This document shows, piece after piece, positions 45,058 through 53,042 of a stretch of DNA of 64,000 nt. A program made the translations under genes and the position numbers. The notes below the pieces were generated by a model. It was not told the DNA's origin and did not search any database. It saw only the letters and a list, made by a program, of their open reading frames with translations. Where the stretch lies: positions 1 through 64,000 of the forward strand of contig SVDS01000009.1 in NCBI GenBank assembly GCA_015057715.1. The letters run 5' to 3'. How positions within the stretch are numbered: position 1 is the stretch's first letter; the number at the start of each line of letters is the position of its first letter. Origin of the DNA: Paenibacillaceae bacterium. Lineage in GTDB: Bacteria; Bacillota; Clostridia; Lachnospirales; Lachnospiraceae.

Positions 45058-45966
45058 ATGGATTTTAAAGATTTGAGTTATGTTTTAGCGGTTGCCAGGT
45101 TTCAGAATATAACAAAAGCTGCCAATTCCCTTTATATTTCCCAGCCTACGCTTACCAAGTTCCTGCAAAGTCTGGAAAGCAGCCTTGGACAGAAGCTGTT
45201 TAAAAAAATTGGAAACCGTTTCATTCTGACCTATGCTGGTGAACGATACGTTAAAAAAGCCGGAGAAATACTCCAGCTGAAAAAAGAATTGGACAACGAA
45301 CTGTCAGATATTATTAAGAGCAATATAGGGGTATTAAATATTGCATTTCCAGTTATGCGCGGAACTTATATGCTCCCCTGTACTCTTCCTATCTTCAAGA
45401 GTCTGTATCCAAATGTCATTATTAATATTAAGGAGTCTGCTTCAACCACTCTGGAAAGCATGATCCTCTCCGGTGAGACAGATCTGGCCTTTTTCAACAA
45501 ACCGGTGAAGAGTCCAGAGGTTGATTATGAGGTCATCAGCCATGAAGAAATGCTTCTTGTTATGTCAAAAAGACATCCGCTTGCAGATCAGGGAATAACA
45601 AGAAAAGATTGCAATCACCAATGGTTTGACTTAAGTCTTCTGCAGAATGAGATATTAATTCTTCAGGAAACCGATCAGCGTTCCCGTCAGACAATTGAAC
45701 GTGTCTTTCAGCAGGTTGGCTTCCAGCCTGATAAAATGCTGATTACTAGTAATATCCGGGCAGGAGCAGAGCTGGCTTCCAGAAATTATGGCGTCACTTT
45801 TGTCACAGATACCCATTTAAAACATATGAATTTTCTTGATAAACTGATATGTTTTTCCTTTGGAACACCGAATACCATGGTCGACTTTGTCGCTGCTTAC
45901 CGGAAAGGATCGTATTTGAATTATCACGCAAATGAATATATTAAAATAGTAAAAGACTTCACATAA
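45058..45966 (+). CDS. LysR family transcriptional regulator of the tricarboxylate operon
   Basis: This 302-residue regulator has the N-terminal winged HTH (LSYVLAVARFQNITKAANSL, then ISQPTLTKFLQSLESSLGQ) and an effector domain of about 200 residues beginning IGVLNIAFPVMRGTYMLP. AGAGGTGA precedes the ATG. It is transcribed away from the transporter-prpF-aconitase-citrate lyase operon, the usual arrangement for a LysR activator that senses the pathway substrate. Confidence 0.9.
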   Translation: MDFKDLSYVLAVARFQNITKAANSLYISQPTLTKFLQSLESSLGQKLFKKIGNRFILTYAGERYVKKAGEILQLKKELDNELSDIIKSNIGVLNIAFPVMRGTYMLPCTLPIFKSLYPNVIINIKESASTTLESMILSGETDLAFFNKPVKSPEVDYEVISHEEMLLVMSKRHPLADQGITRKDCNHQWFDLSLLQNEILILQETDQRSRQTIERVFQQVGFQPDKMLITSNIRAGAELASRNYGVTFVTDTHLKHMNFLDKLICFSFGTPNTMVDFVAAYRKGSYLNYHANEYIKIVKDFT

Positions 45967-45982
45967 TAGAATCAAAGAATAC

Positions 45983-46020
45983 AAAAAGCTGCCCGGCGAA
46001 CAAGTGCCGGACAGCTTTTA
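45983..46020. terminator. Bidirectional intrinsic terminator
   Basis: AAAAGCTGCCCGGC and GCCGGACAGCTTTT form a 14-position stem (one mismatch) with an 8-nt loop and A/T flanks, between the convergent LysR and nitroreductase genes. Confidence 0.87.
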
Positions 46021-46028
46021 ATCTATTA

Positions 46029-46604
46029 TTATTTCTTTACAACAACTCTCTTATTAATATCTTCTTTCTCTTTCCCATCTGGTTCTGCACCGATGCCTCC
46101 AAATGGCATCTGCCCGATCAGCTTCCAGCCAGCCGGAATGTCAAACAATCTGGCAACCGCCTCGTTGATAACCGGATTATAATGCTGAAGAGATGCTCCC
46201 ACCCCCACTTCCCGCAAAGCAGTCCAGATATTGGACTGAAGCATACCGTTGGACTGATTGGCCCAGACTGGGAAGTTATCTGCATAGAGGGCGAACTGCT
46301 CCTGATATGACTTTATAAGTTCTTCATCGATAAAATAAAGAATGGTTCCATACCCGTTCTTAAAGGAATCAGTCTTACTTTTATCCACCTGCCCGCCAAA
46401 TGCTTCATAGGCACTGTCCCACAGCTGATCCTGCTTCTCTCCAAGTGCAACCACAACTCTGGCACTCTTCATATTGAACGCATCCGGTGTTGCTTCTGTT
46501 ACCTTTCTGATAATATCCAGTACTTCCTCTTCTGATACAGGAAGCTCACGGTTGATATTATAATAGGTTCTTCTCTTCTCAAGGCTCTGAATAAATGACA
46601 TCAT
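46029..46604 (-). CDS. Nitroreductase family protein
   Basis: This 191-residue flavoenzyme is of the short nitroreductase group (about 200 residues) related to HBN1 and YdgI types. It opens FIQSLEKRRTYYNINRELPV, has the FMN-binding NMKSARVVVALG region and the C-terminal IPAGWKLIGQMPFGG. It probably reduces nitro compounds or quinones with NAD(P)H using FMN as a dimer. AGGAGGAAC lies upstream of the first of two ATGs. It has its own promoter. Confidence 0.88.
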   Translation of the reverse strand: MMSFIQSLEKRRTYYNINRELPVSEEEVLDIIRKVTEATPDAFNMKSARVVVALGEKQDQLWDSAYEAFGGQVDKSKTDSFKNGYGTILYFIDEELIKSYQEQFALYADNFPVWANQSNGMLQSNIWTALREVGVGASLQHYNPVINEAVARLFDIPAGWKLIGQMPFGGIGAEPDGKEKEDINKRVVVKK

Positions 46605-46692
46605 GTTTGTTCCTCCTTATTTTATATGAAACCACTATGAGAGTCATCTCACTTCTCACGTGTTTTATTCATTTAACAATTATTATAGTAAA

Positions 46693-46721
46693 ATACTACC
46701 ATATTATTCTACGTAAGTCAA
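46693..46721 (-). promoter_or_regulatory. Promoter of the nitroreductase gene
   Basis: TTGACT (46716-46721), 17-base spacer, TAGTAT (46693-46698) on the minus strand, about 90 bp before the ATG. Confidence 0.55.
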
Positions 46722-46758
46722 TATAGTTTTAATAAATTATATTTAACAAAATCAATTA

Positions 46759-48291
46759 TCAGTAAGATCCGATATCGATCACTCTGTCCACCCAGTCCCT
46801 GTAAAAGGAATTTTCATGGGAAACCAGCAAAACAGTGCCGGAAAATTCCCTTAGTGCCTCTTTGAGTGCCAGTTTTGCCTGTACATCCAGATGATTGGTT
46901 GGCTCATCCAGTATTAAAAAATTATAAGTTCTTCCTGTCAGCAGACATAGCTTAACTTTTGCCTGTTCCCCTCCGCTTAAGGTCCCCACAGGCTGCAGCG
47001 CATGTTTTTTTGATATCCCGTTTTGAGCCAGTTTTTTTCTCACTTCCATTCTCTCCAGCAATGGGAAATGGTCCGATACGATTTCTAATGGTGTCAGACT
47101 GTCATTTTCCCATACCTGATCCTGCTCATAATACCCGATGACTGCCTTTGCAGAAAAACAATAATTACCGCCTATGGCAGGAATCTGATTCATCAGGGTT
47201 TTTAAAAGCGTAGATTTACCCGCTCCATTAAATCCCGTTATCACCACCTTTTCCCCCTCTCTCATAGAAAAATTCACACAGGACAAAACAGGTGAACCGT
47301 ATCCTACAGTCAGATTTGATACCTTCAGTTTTCCTGCCAAAGGAAGCGTCCCCTGATCAAACCGGAAAAAAGGTCTGATTTCTTTTTGATCCAGTGCCTC
47401 CATTCGTTCCAAATGGTCAAGCTGCTTTTGCCTGCCTCTTGCCATTTTTGATTTTCTTCCTGCTATATTTTTACGGATAAATTCTTCTGTCTTTTTAATC
47501 TCTTTTTGCTGTGCGCAGTATTGCTTTGTATAATTTTCCCGAAGCTGGGCCTTCTTTTTCAAAAATTCTCCGTAAGAGCCAAAATATTTTAATACTCTTT
47601 TTTGATCAATATCACAAATCCAGTTTGTAGTTTTGGTCAGAAATCCCTCGTCATGAGAGATCACCATAAATGCCTGTTCGATCCCGCTTAAATAATCCTG
47701 AAGCCAGACAATATGATCATGATCCAAAAAATTGGTAGGCTCATCTAAAAGCAAAACATCTGGCTTCTCAATCAAAAGCTTCGCCATAATGACTTTTGCC
47801 CTCTGGCCACCGCTCATTTCTCCAATCGGACGGTTAAACCCAAGGGAAGAGAGCCCCAGCCCCTGACAAACCTGATCAATCTGTGAATCGATCCGGTAAA
47901 AATCACGATGCTCCAATTGTTCCTGGCAGACAGCAGCCGCCTTAAGCGCTCCTTCCTGCCCTCTGGCTGCACGCTCATACAGCTCCATCATCTTTTTCTC
48001 CAGAATATAGAGCTCCTCAAATGCTGTTTTTAAAAATGCTCTCATTGTCATCCCATTATCCATGCTGGCATATTGATCCAGATAACCCACTTTTGTCCCG
48101 GGATACCACACCACTCTGCCCTGATCCGGTATGATCTGTTCTGTACAAATTTTAATCAGGGTACTTTTTCCTGTACCATTCTGCCCTGTAATTCCAATAT
48201 GTTCTCCTTTATTAAGAACTAAATCTGTTTCATAAAATAACTGATTATCTCCAAATGAATGAGATAAGCCTGTAATCTCCAATAAACTCAC
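46759..48291 (-). CDS. ABC-F family ATPase (ribosome-associated, possible antibiotic resistance)
   Basis: This 510-residue protein has two ABC domains and no membrane part. Domain 1 has GITGQNGTGKST, EMSGGQRAK and LLLDEPTNFLD. A basic linker (KNIAGRKSKMARGRQKQLDH, about residues 275-295) corresponds to the arm that enters the ribosome. Domain 2 has GFNGAGKST, LSGGEQAKVKLC and LILDEPTNHLD. The start codon is GTG with GAAGGAA upstream. A 396-nt leader with a coding leader peptide and terminators precedes it, which is characteristic of drug-inducible ribosome-protecting ABC-F genes. Which drug class, if any, is unknown. Confidence 0.88.
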   Translation of the reverse strand: MSLLEITGLSHSFGDNQLFYETDLVLNKGEHIGITGQNGTGKSTLIKICTEQIIPDQGRVVWYPGTKVGYLDQYASMDNGMTMRAFLKTAFEELYILEKKMMELYERAARGQEGALKAAAVCQEQLEHRDFYRIDSQIDQVCQGLGLSSLGFNRPIGEMSGGQRAKVIMAKLLIEKPDVLLLDEPTNFLDHDHIVWLQDYLSGIEQAFMVISHDEGFLTKTTNWICDIDQKRVLKYFGSYGEFLKKKAQLRENYTKQYCAQQKEIKKTEEFIRKNIAGRKSKMARGRQKQLDHLERMEALDQKEIRPFFRFDQGTLPLAGKLKVSNLTVGYGSPVLSCVNFSMREGEKVVITGFNGAGKSTLLKTLMNQIPAIGGNYCFSAKAVIGYYEQDQVWENDSLTPLEIVSDHFPLLERMEVRKKLAQNGISKKHALQPVGTLSGGEQAKVKLCLLTGRTYNFLILDEPTNHLDVQAKLALKEALREFSGTVLLVSHENSFYRDWVDRVIDIGSY

Positions 48292-48370
48292 GTCTTACTT
48301 CCTTCTTTCCTGTGTTCATTTCAAATACAGACCGTTTCCTCTTTCAATCCTAATATCCCCTCTGCTAAAT

Positions 48371-48420
48371 TGTAATAAAAAAACAGAAGACCTGGATCAA
48401 ACTTTCTCAGCCTTCTGTTT
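48371..48420 (-). terminator. Leader terminator 2 upstream of the ABC-F gene (attenuator)
   Basis: AAACAGAAG/CTTCTGTTT stem (48412-48420 with 48381-48389), extended by CTG/CAG, followed on the minus strand by a run of seven T. It lies about 80 nt before the ABC-F start, inside its leader, so read-through must be needed for expression. Confidence 0.8.
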
Positions 48421-48431
48421 CAACTTAATAC

Positions 48432-48470
48432 AACAAAAGGCCATGAACAATTAAAACATTGTCCATGACC
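48432..48470 (-). terminator. Leader terminator 1 upstream of the ABC-F gene (attenuator)
   Basis: A 13-bp RNA stem (48458-48470 with 48439-48451, two G-U pairs, 6-nt loop) followed by TTTTGTTGTATT on the minus strand. Upstream segments GGGAAACAG and GCAAAAAG have complements closer to this hairpin, so alternative folds are possible. Confidence 0.7.
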
Positions 48471-48573
48471 CTTCACCGCAAAAAGAAGCAGGGAAAACAG
48501 GCATCAAAAGAAGAAACAGCCTGTAACGCTGTTCTTTTTGCTGCACTGTTTCCCGATGAATCTTATAAGCGTA

Positions 48574-48666
48574 TCAGTAACCGCCATACTCTGTACAATG
48601 TTTCACCGGGTTGATTTGTACAGAGCTCATTCGTCTTGTCAGTTGATCGCTAATAAAGAAATTCAT
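48574..48666 (-). CDS. Leader peptide (30 residues) of the ABC-F attenuator
   Basis: A 31-codon frame, too short for standard ORF lists, opens with ATG at 48666 behind AAGGAGA at ideal spacing and ends TGA at 48574. It begins MNFFISDQLTRRM and ends HCTEYGGY. It starts about 22 nt after the predicted start of transcription and stops about 100 nt before the first leader terminator. The layout suggests that ribosome stalling on it by an antibiotic switches the downstream RNA fold. Translation is inferred from the ribosome binding site and context. Confidence 0.65.
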   Translation of the reverse strand: MNFFISDQLTRRMSSVQINPVKHCTEYGGY

Positions 48667-48687
48667 ATCTGCTCTCCTTGCCTTTGA

Positions 48688-49875
48688 TTAAATGACTATA
48701 TCACTATCTTGTTTTTCTGTCAACCCAGGCACATCTCTATCGGACTTGCCTCCTGCTGGGATCAGTTTCCACACAAGTATACTGATAGCAGTCAGGAATA
48801 CAGCACATAGAAAATAGGGCGCCTTTCCGCCGGCAAGCAAAAAAACACTTCCTCCAATAAATGGGCCAATGATTCTGCCCAGACTGGTGCTAAGCATATA
48901 CTTTCCATAAAAATCTCCCATTACCTGCTCCGGAACTCCTTGCACAAAAATAGCATCCAAAGAATAGTCCTGTGCCGTAAGTGCTATCTGATACAAGGTC
49001 CAGACAATGGCAAATATCTGCAGATTGGGGCTGAAAACCAGCAAAACCATGAAAACAGCCGCAATCAGAGTAGCGGAAAAAATTGTTTTCTTATAGCCCA
49101 GATTATCTCCAATCTGCCCAATTCTTGGACTTAAAAAGGCAGTAATAATTACCGGCATCATAAAGACTAATCCAATTGCCTGCATATCCACATGATATGA
49201 CGCCATCATATATGGAATCACTAAAACTCCCACCAGGCTGACAGGTATACAATATAAAAGATTCAACATCCAGATCTTCTGTTCCAGGGGAGTATAAACC
49301 ACTTTCCCAGCCCTGGAAGCCAGTTCACTTGCATGAGAAGGTTTCTTTATAAATACAAGAATCAGCGAAACAAATGCAAAAGCAGAACTGATTAAAAAGA
49401 TCTTGCTCCAACCCTCTAAAAAATCAGTGCGGTTTAGTACATAAAATGTCAGACCGATTCCTATGATTCCGCCCAACTGCCGGTTCCCGCCATATCTTCC
49501 AAGCCCTTTTGCAAAACTTGTTTTCTCAGCTGTAATCAGGCTGACGGCTGAAATTGTCAAGAGAATCCCTGCCGCTCCCTGTATCATTCTTGCCGTCAGT
49601 AAATATCCCAGACCTCTTGCCTGGGAATATAAAAAATAAGCGATCCCGTATAGAAACATGGCAGAGCACAGCACCAGAAAACGGCTGTAACGGTCTGAAA
49701 TCTTCCCAATCAGTAATCTCATCATCAATTCTGAGAACGAATAAACAGAATAGAGAATACTTAACTGAAACACAGTGTATCCCAGCTCCGTGGTATAGGC
49801 TGGCAGTAAAAAGTCAAAAACCAGGCATGGCAGAGAAACCAGAATAATTGATAATGCTACTTTTTCATACTTCAT
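48688..49875 (-). CDS. MFS transporter (drug exporter-like)
   Basis: This is a 395-residue major facilitator protein with 12 predicted helices. The loop between helices 2 and 3 reads LIGKISDRYSRFLV, a version of the MFS motif A (GxxxDRxxRR), and the fifth helix region contains GRYGGNRQLGGIIGIGL. Substrate is unknown; the MFS_1 drug-exporter type is most likely. AGGGGGAG precedes the ATG. Its 3' end carries the promoter of the downstream ABC-F leader, so the two genes are adjacent but separately controlled. Confidence 0.87.
   Translation of the reverse strand: MKYEKVALSIILVSLPCLVFDFLLPAYTTELGYTVFQLSILYSVYSFSELMMRLLIGKISDRYSRFLVLCSAMFLYGIAYFLYSQARGLGYLLTARMIQGAAGILLTISAVSLITAEKTSFAKGLGRYGGNRQLGGIIGIGLTFYVLNRTDFLEGWSKIFLISSAFAFVSLILVFIKKPSHASELASRAGKVVYTPLEQKIWMLNLLYCIPVSLVGVLVIPYMMASYHVDMQAIGLVFMMPVIITAFLSPRIGQIGDNLGYKKTIFSATLIAAVFMVLLVFSPNLQIFAIVWTLYQIALTAQDYSLDAIFVQGVPEQVMGDFYGKYMLSTSLGRIIGPFIGGSVFLLAGGKAPYFLCAVFLTAISILVWKLIPAGGKSDRDVPGLTEKQDSDIVI
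48695..48723 (-). promoter_or_regulatory. Promoter of the ABC-F leader, inside the MFS gene end
   Basis: A consensus TTGACA (48718-48723), 17-base spacer and TATAGT (48695-48700) with TG one base before it, on the minus strand. Transcription would begin near 48688, at the MFS stop codon. Confidence 0.8.
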
Positions 49876-49888
49876 AAACTCCCCCTTG

Positions 49889-51100
49889 TTAAACAGAACT
49901 AAATGCCTGGTCTATATCCTTCGTAATGTCCGAATCCACAAACCCATTGTCCGCCATATCAGAAAGGACTTTAACTGCCTGATTATGAGGCATTCCAGTC
50001 CTATAAGGGCGATCCTCCGTAAGCGCCTGGTACACATCAAGGCATCCCATCATGCGTGAATTAAAATCCAGTTCAGCCCCTGTTTTACCAAAGGGATATC
50101 CCTTCCCATTCAGCTTTTCATGGTGGTTGGCAGCCCATTCTGTGATGTCCTCAAACCCCCTGATGTTCTCAAGTGCAACTCTTGTATAATACACATGTTT
50201 TTTTACTGTCTCAAATTCCTCCGGTGTCAGGGCACGGGGAACGTCAAGAATACTGTTCGGCACAGCCAGCTTTCCTAAATCATGCAAATCAGCTGCAATA
50301 ATCAGTCTGGCCGTCTCCTCCTGATCCTTATTATAATATTCAGCCATTCGGGCCGCTTTTTCTGCCAGACCCTTGGAATGGCGTCTGGTAAAGCTGGATT
50401 TACAGTCGACAATTCTGGAGAATACGCCGGTAACCTGACGAATTTTATCCAGAGGCACCTCCATCTCAAAAGACGGAATCACTTCATCAAGTGCCTGTTC
50501 AATCCTGTCATTGCTTAGATTATTCCAGACTGACTGATCTTTTACCATCTGATCAAGAACTTTGGCAAGCTGGGGACAAACCATACCTGCCTGACAAATC
50601 GACAGCCATTTTAGCACTTCTCCATGAGAATAATCTCCGTCTGCATACTTAAAATAGTTTTCAAAACTGTCAGCCGCTGCAATAATCTGGGAAATGAGGG
50701 GTATTTCATCTCCCTTTAACCCGAAATACCCATTTCCGTCATAACGCTCATGATGATAGAGAATTATATCCTGAGGTTTTGTCAGAAACGGGTAGTCTTT
50801 TATATTCTTTTCTCCAATCACACAATGGCCTCTGGTGCCTTCGAACCTGGTTACTGCATGATCCCATTCCTCGGGAAGCTGTTCATAAAGGCTTGATTCA
50901 CTTATACCGTTATCATGTAGGATGGAAAGCGCAGCTGCATCATAAATCTCTTCCTCTGATAAATTCATCCTTCTGGCTATGCATACGGTTAAATAAGCCG
51001 TTCTCTTTCCATGATTAGACTGCATTCCCAGCCGGTCCATCTCCACAAAATCCAATGCAAAGGAAACAGCTATTAAAAAATCATTTAAGCTGAATTGCAT
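49889..51100 (-). CDS. Tandem HD/HD-GYP domain phosphohydrolase
   Basis: This 403-residue cytoplasmic protein has two HD-type halves. The first has SILHDNGIS near residue 70, HHERYDGNGYFG near 115 and AAADSFENYF. The second is a full HD-GYP type with DLHDLGKLAVP near residue 272, HHEKLNGKGYPFG near 323 and DVYQALTEDRPYR. HD-GYP proteins degrade cyclic di-GMP or related dinucleotides. There is no receiver or sensor domain; the first HD half may have that role. It is 13 bp upstream of the MFS gene in the same direction. Confidence 0.88.
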   Translation of the reverse strand: MQFSLNDFLIAVSFALDFVEMDRLGMQSNHGKRTAYLTVCIARRMNLSEEEIYDAAALSILHDNGISESSLYEQLPEEWDHAVTRFEGTRGHCVIGEKNIKDYPFLTKPQDIILYHHERYDGNGYFGLKGDEIPLISQIIAAADSFENYFKYADGDYSHGEVLKWLSICQAGMVCPQLAKVLDQMVKDQSVWNNLSNDRIEQALDEVIPSFEMEVPLDKIRQVTGVFSRIVDCKSSFTRRHSKGLAEKAARMAEYYNKDQEETARLIIAADLHDLGKLAVPNSILDVPRALTPEEFETVKKHVYYTRVALENIRGFEDITEWAANHHEKLNGKGYPFGKTGAELDFNSRMMGCLDVYQALTEDRPYRTGMPHNQAVKVLSDMADNGFVDSDITKDIDQAFSSV

Positions 51101-51126
51101 ATCGTATGGGCTCCTTCCTTATCTAA

Positions 51127-51151
51127 ACCAGTAGATTACCTGTCTACTGGT
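51127..51151. repeat. 25-bp inverted repeat upstream of the HD-GYP gene
   Basis: ACCAGTAGA and TCTACTGGT are perfect 9-bp arms around a 7-base centre, between the iron ABC operon and the HD-GYP start. No T-run follows, so an operator or an RNA hairpin close to the ribosome binding site is more likely than a terminator. Confidence 0.45.
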
Positions 51152-51193
51152 AAATTCTGTATAAGTTTATTGTAAATCAGCCTGGGATGTCTG

Positions 51194-52003
51194 TCAACCA
51201 GAATGGGCTCCATGCATGCTCCTTCCTCTGCCATGGGGAATGAGTAAAGGTGTTCCAAATAATGGGTCTGTTGAGATCTCACACTCCAGATGAAAGACTT
51301 TTCTGACTGTCTCTGCAGTCATAACCTCTTCCGGAGCTCCCTCTGCATACACCCTGCGATTGCTTAACGCAACCATGTGATGACCGTAGCGGCAGGAAAG
51401 ATTTAAATCATGAAGCACCATAACGATGGTGCGTCCTTCTCTGGCATTCAGGTCATAAAGCAGATCCAGCACCTCAATCTGATGGGCAAGATCCAGATAT
51501 GTAGTCGGTTCGTCTAAAAGCAGGTATTCCGTTCCCTGTGCAAGAGTCATGGCAATCCAGGCGCGCTGTCGCTGGCCGCCGGAGAGAGAATCCACAGTTC
51601 TGTCAGCGATACCTGACACATTGGTATCTTCCATGGCTTTTTGAACCATTTCCTCGTCTTCTCTGGTCCATTGCCCCATAAAATTCTGATGAGGGTATCT
51701 GCCCTGTCTTACTAACTGGGAAACTGTCAGCCCCTCTGGCGCCGTCGGACCCTGAGGCAATACCGCCAGTTTTCTCGCCACAGCCTTTGTTGACATTTTA
51801 AAAATATCCTGTCCGTCCAGAACCACGTTTCCTTTGCCTGGTCTTAACAGGCGGCAGAGTGATTTTAGCAATGTTGATTTCCCGCACCCGTTGCTTCCCA
51901 CCAGTATGGTGATCTTTCCTTTTGGAATATGAAGATTTAATCGTTCGATAATAAGCTGGTCTCCGTAGGACAGAGATAATTGATTGGTCAATAATTCATT
52001 CAT
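51194..52003 (-). CDS. Iron/siderophore ABC transporter ATP-binding protein (FecE-type)
   Basis: This ATPase of about 269 residues powers siderophore or heme uptake. It has Walker A GSNGCGKST, signature LSGGQRQRAWIAMTLAQ and Walker B LLLDEPTTYLDLAHQ, the last typical of the FecE/FhuC group. The ATG at 52003 has AGGAGA upstream; the long frame to 52129 lies inside the permease gene and is spurious. It is the last of four genes. Confidence 0.92.
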   Translation of the reverse strand: MNELLTNQLSLSYGDQLIIERLNLHIPKGKITILVGSNGCGKSTLLKSLCRLLRPGKGNVVLDGQDIFKMSTKAVARKLAVLPQGPTAPEGLTVSQLVRQGRYPHQNFMGQWTREDEEMVQKAMEDTNVSGIADRTVDSLSGGQRQRAWIAMTLAQGTEYLLLDEPTTYLDLAHQIEVLDLLYDLNAREGRTIVMVLHDLNLSCRYGHHMVALSNRRVYAEGAPEEVMTAETVRKVFHLECEISTDPLFGTPLLIPHGRGRSMHGAHSG

Positions 52004-52016
52004 ATGTTTTCTCCTG

Positions 52017-53042
52017 TCAATTGGACTGATTGCGGCTGCGGTAAAGCTGGTAAATGAAAAACGGCGCTCCGATGGCGGCAGTAAACACTCCTGCAGGCAC
52101 ATCAACCGGCAGGAATACCGTTCTGGCAACCGTATCAGAAACCAGCAGGATCAAAGCACCGATCAGTGCCGAGACCGGCAGCAGAAAGATATGCTCTGTC
52201 CCCACCAGACGGCGGCCCATGTGGGGTGCGATAAGACCGATAAATCCAATGGCTCCTACCACCGCTGCCGCGCCTCCTGATAAAGCAGCGCTGAGTAAAA
52301 TAATAACTGCCCTGTGTCTCTGTAAATGAGCTCCCAGACCTGCTGCCACTTCATCTCCCAGCCCCTGTACATCGATATGACGGGAGTATGCCATGGAAAA
52401 GAAAAAGCAAATGGAAAACCAGGTCAGAAGAAGGCGTACATCATTCCAGTCTGCACCATACACACTGCCCACCATCCATAAATAAGCCTTATCCACTGCC
52501 GCATTTTTACTTTTAGAAAGAAGCAGGGTGGTCAGTGCGCTTGTTACAGATGAAACACCGATTCCGACCAGAATCAACCGTATGGGGGTTACTCCTTTCT
52601 TAAATGCCAGCACGTAGACAACCAGGGCTGCTGCAAGTGCTCCCAGAAACGATGCCAGGGAAAGGAAAACCGTTCCTCCATCCGGAAAATAATTGAGGAA
52701 CAGTACGGCAAAAAGACTGCCTCCTCCGGTGATACCAATTACATTGGGAGCGGCTAACGGATTTCTTATGGTACCCTGAAGCAAAGTTCCGGAAACTCCT
52801 AGTGCTGCTCCTGCAAGAACCGCAGTTGTGGCACGGGGAAGCCGGACGGTCTCCAGAATCATTTTCACCTGACTGTCAGACTTTCCGAGAATTCCAAGAA
52901 GAACAGTATCTGGAGAAAGAATCAGAGATCCGGCGCAGACGCAGGCCGCATAGGAAGCAGCCAGTAATATGGCAAGTGCCAGAAGCTTTCTTTTTGGGGC
53001 TGATGCACCTTTAGCAGCTGCAGTTTTAGATAGTAATTTCAT
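52017..53042 (-). CDS. Iron/siderophore ABC transporter permease (FecD-type)
   Basis: This 341-residue FecCD-family permease has about ten helices. Landmarks are RLPRATTAVLAGAALGVSG, LQGTIRNPLAAPNVIGITGG and GFIGLIAPHMGRRLVG, all standard for BtuC-like permeases. It overlaps the preceding permease gene by four bases (ATGA), so the two are translationally coupled and likely form a heterodimer. Confidence 0.93.
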   Translation of the reverse strand: MKLLSKTAAAKGASAPKRKLLALAILLAASYAACVCAGSLILSPDTVLLGILGKSDSQVKMILETVRLPRATTAVLAGAALGVSGTLLQGTIRNPLAAPNVIGITGGGSLFAVLFLNYFPDGGTVFLSLASFLGALAAALVVYVLAFKKGVTPIRLILVGIGVSSVTSALTTLLLSKSKNAAVDKAYLWMVGSVYGADWNDVRLLLTWFSICFFFSMAYSRHIDVQGLGDEVAAGLGAHLQRHRAVIILLSAALSGGAAAVVGAIGFIGLIAPHMGRRLVGTEHIFLLPVSALIGALILLVSDTVARTVFLPVDVPAGVFTAAIGAPFFIYQLYRSRNQSN

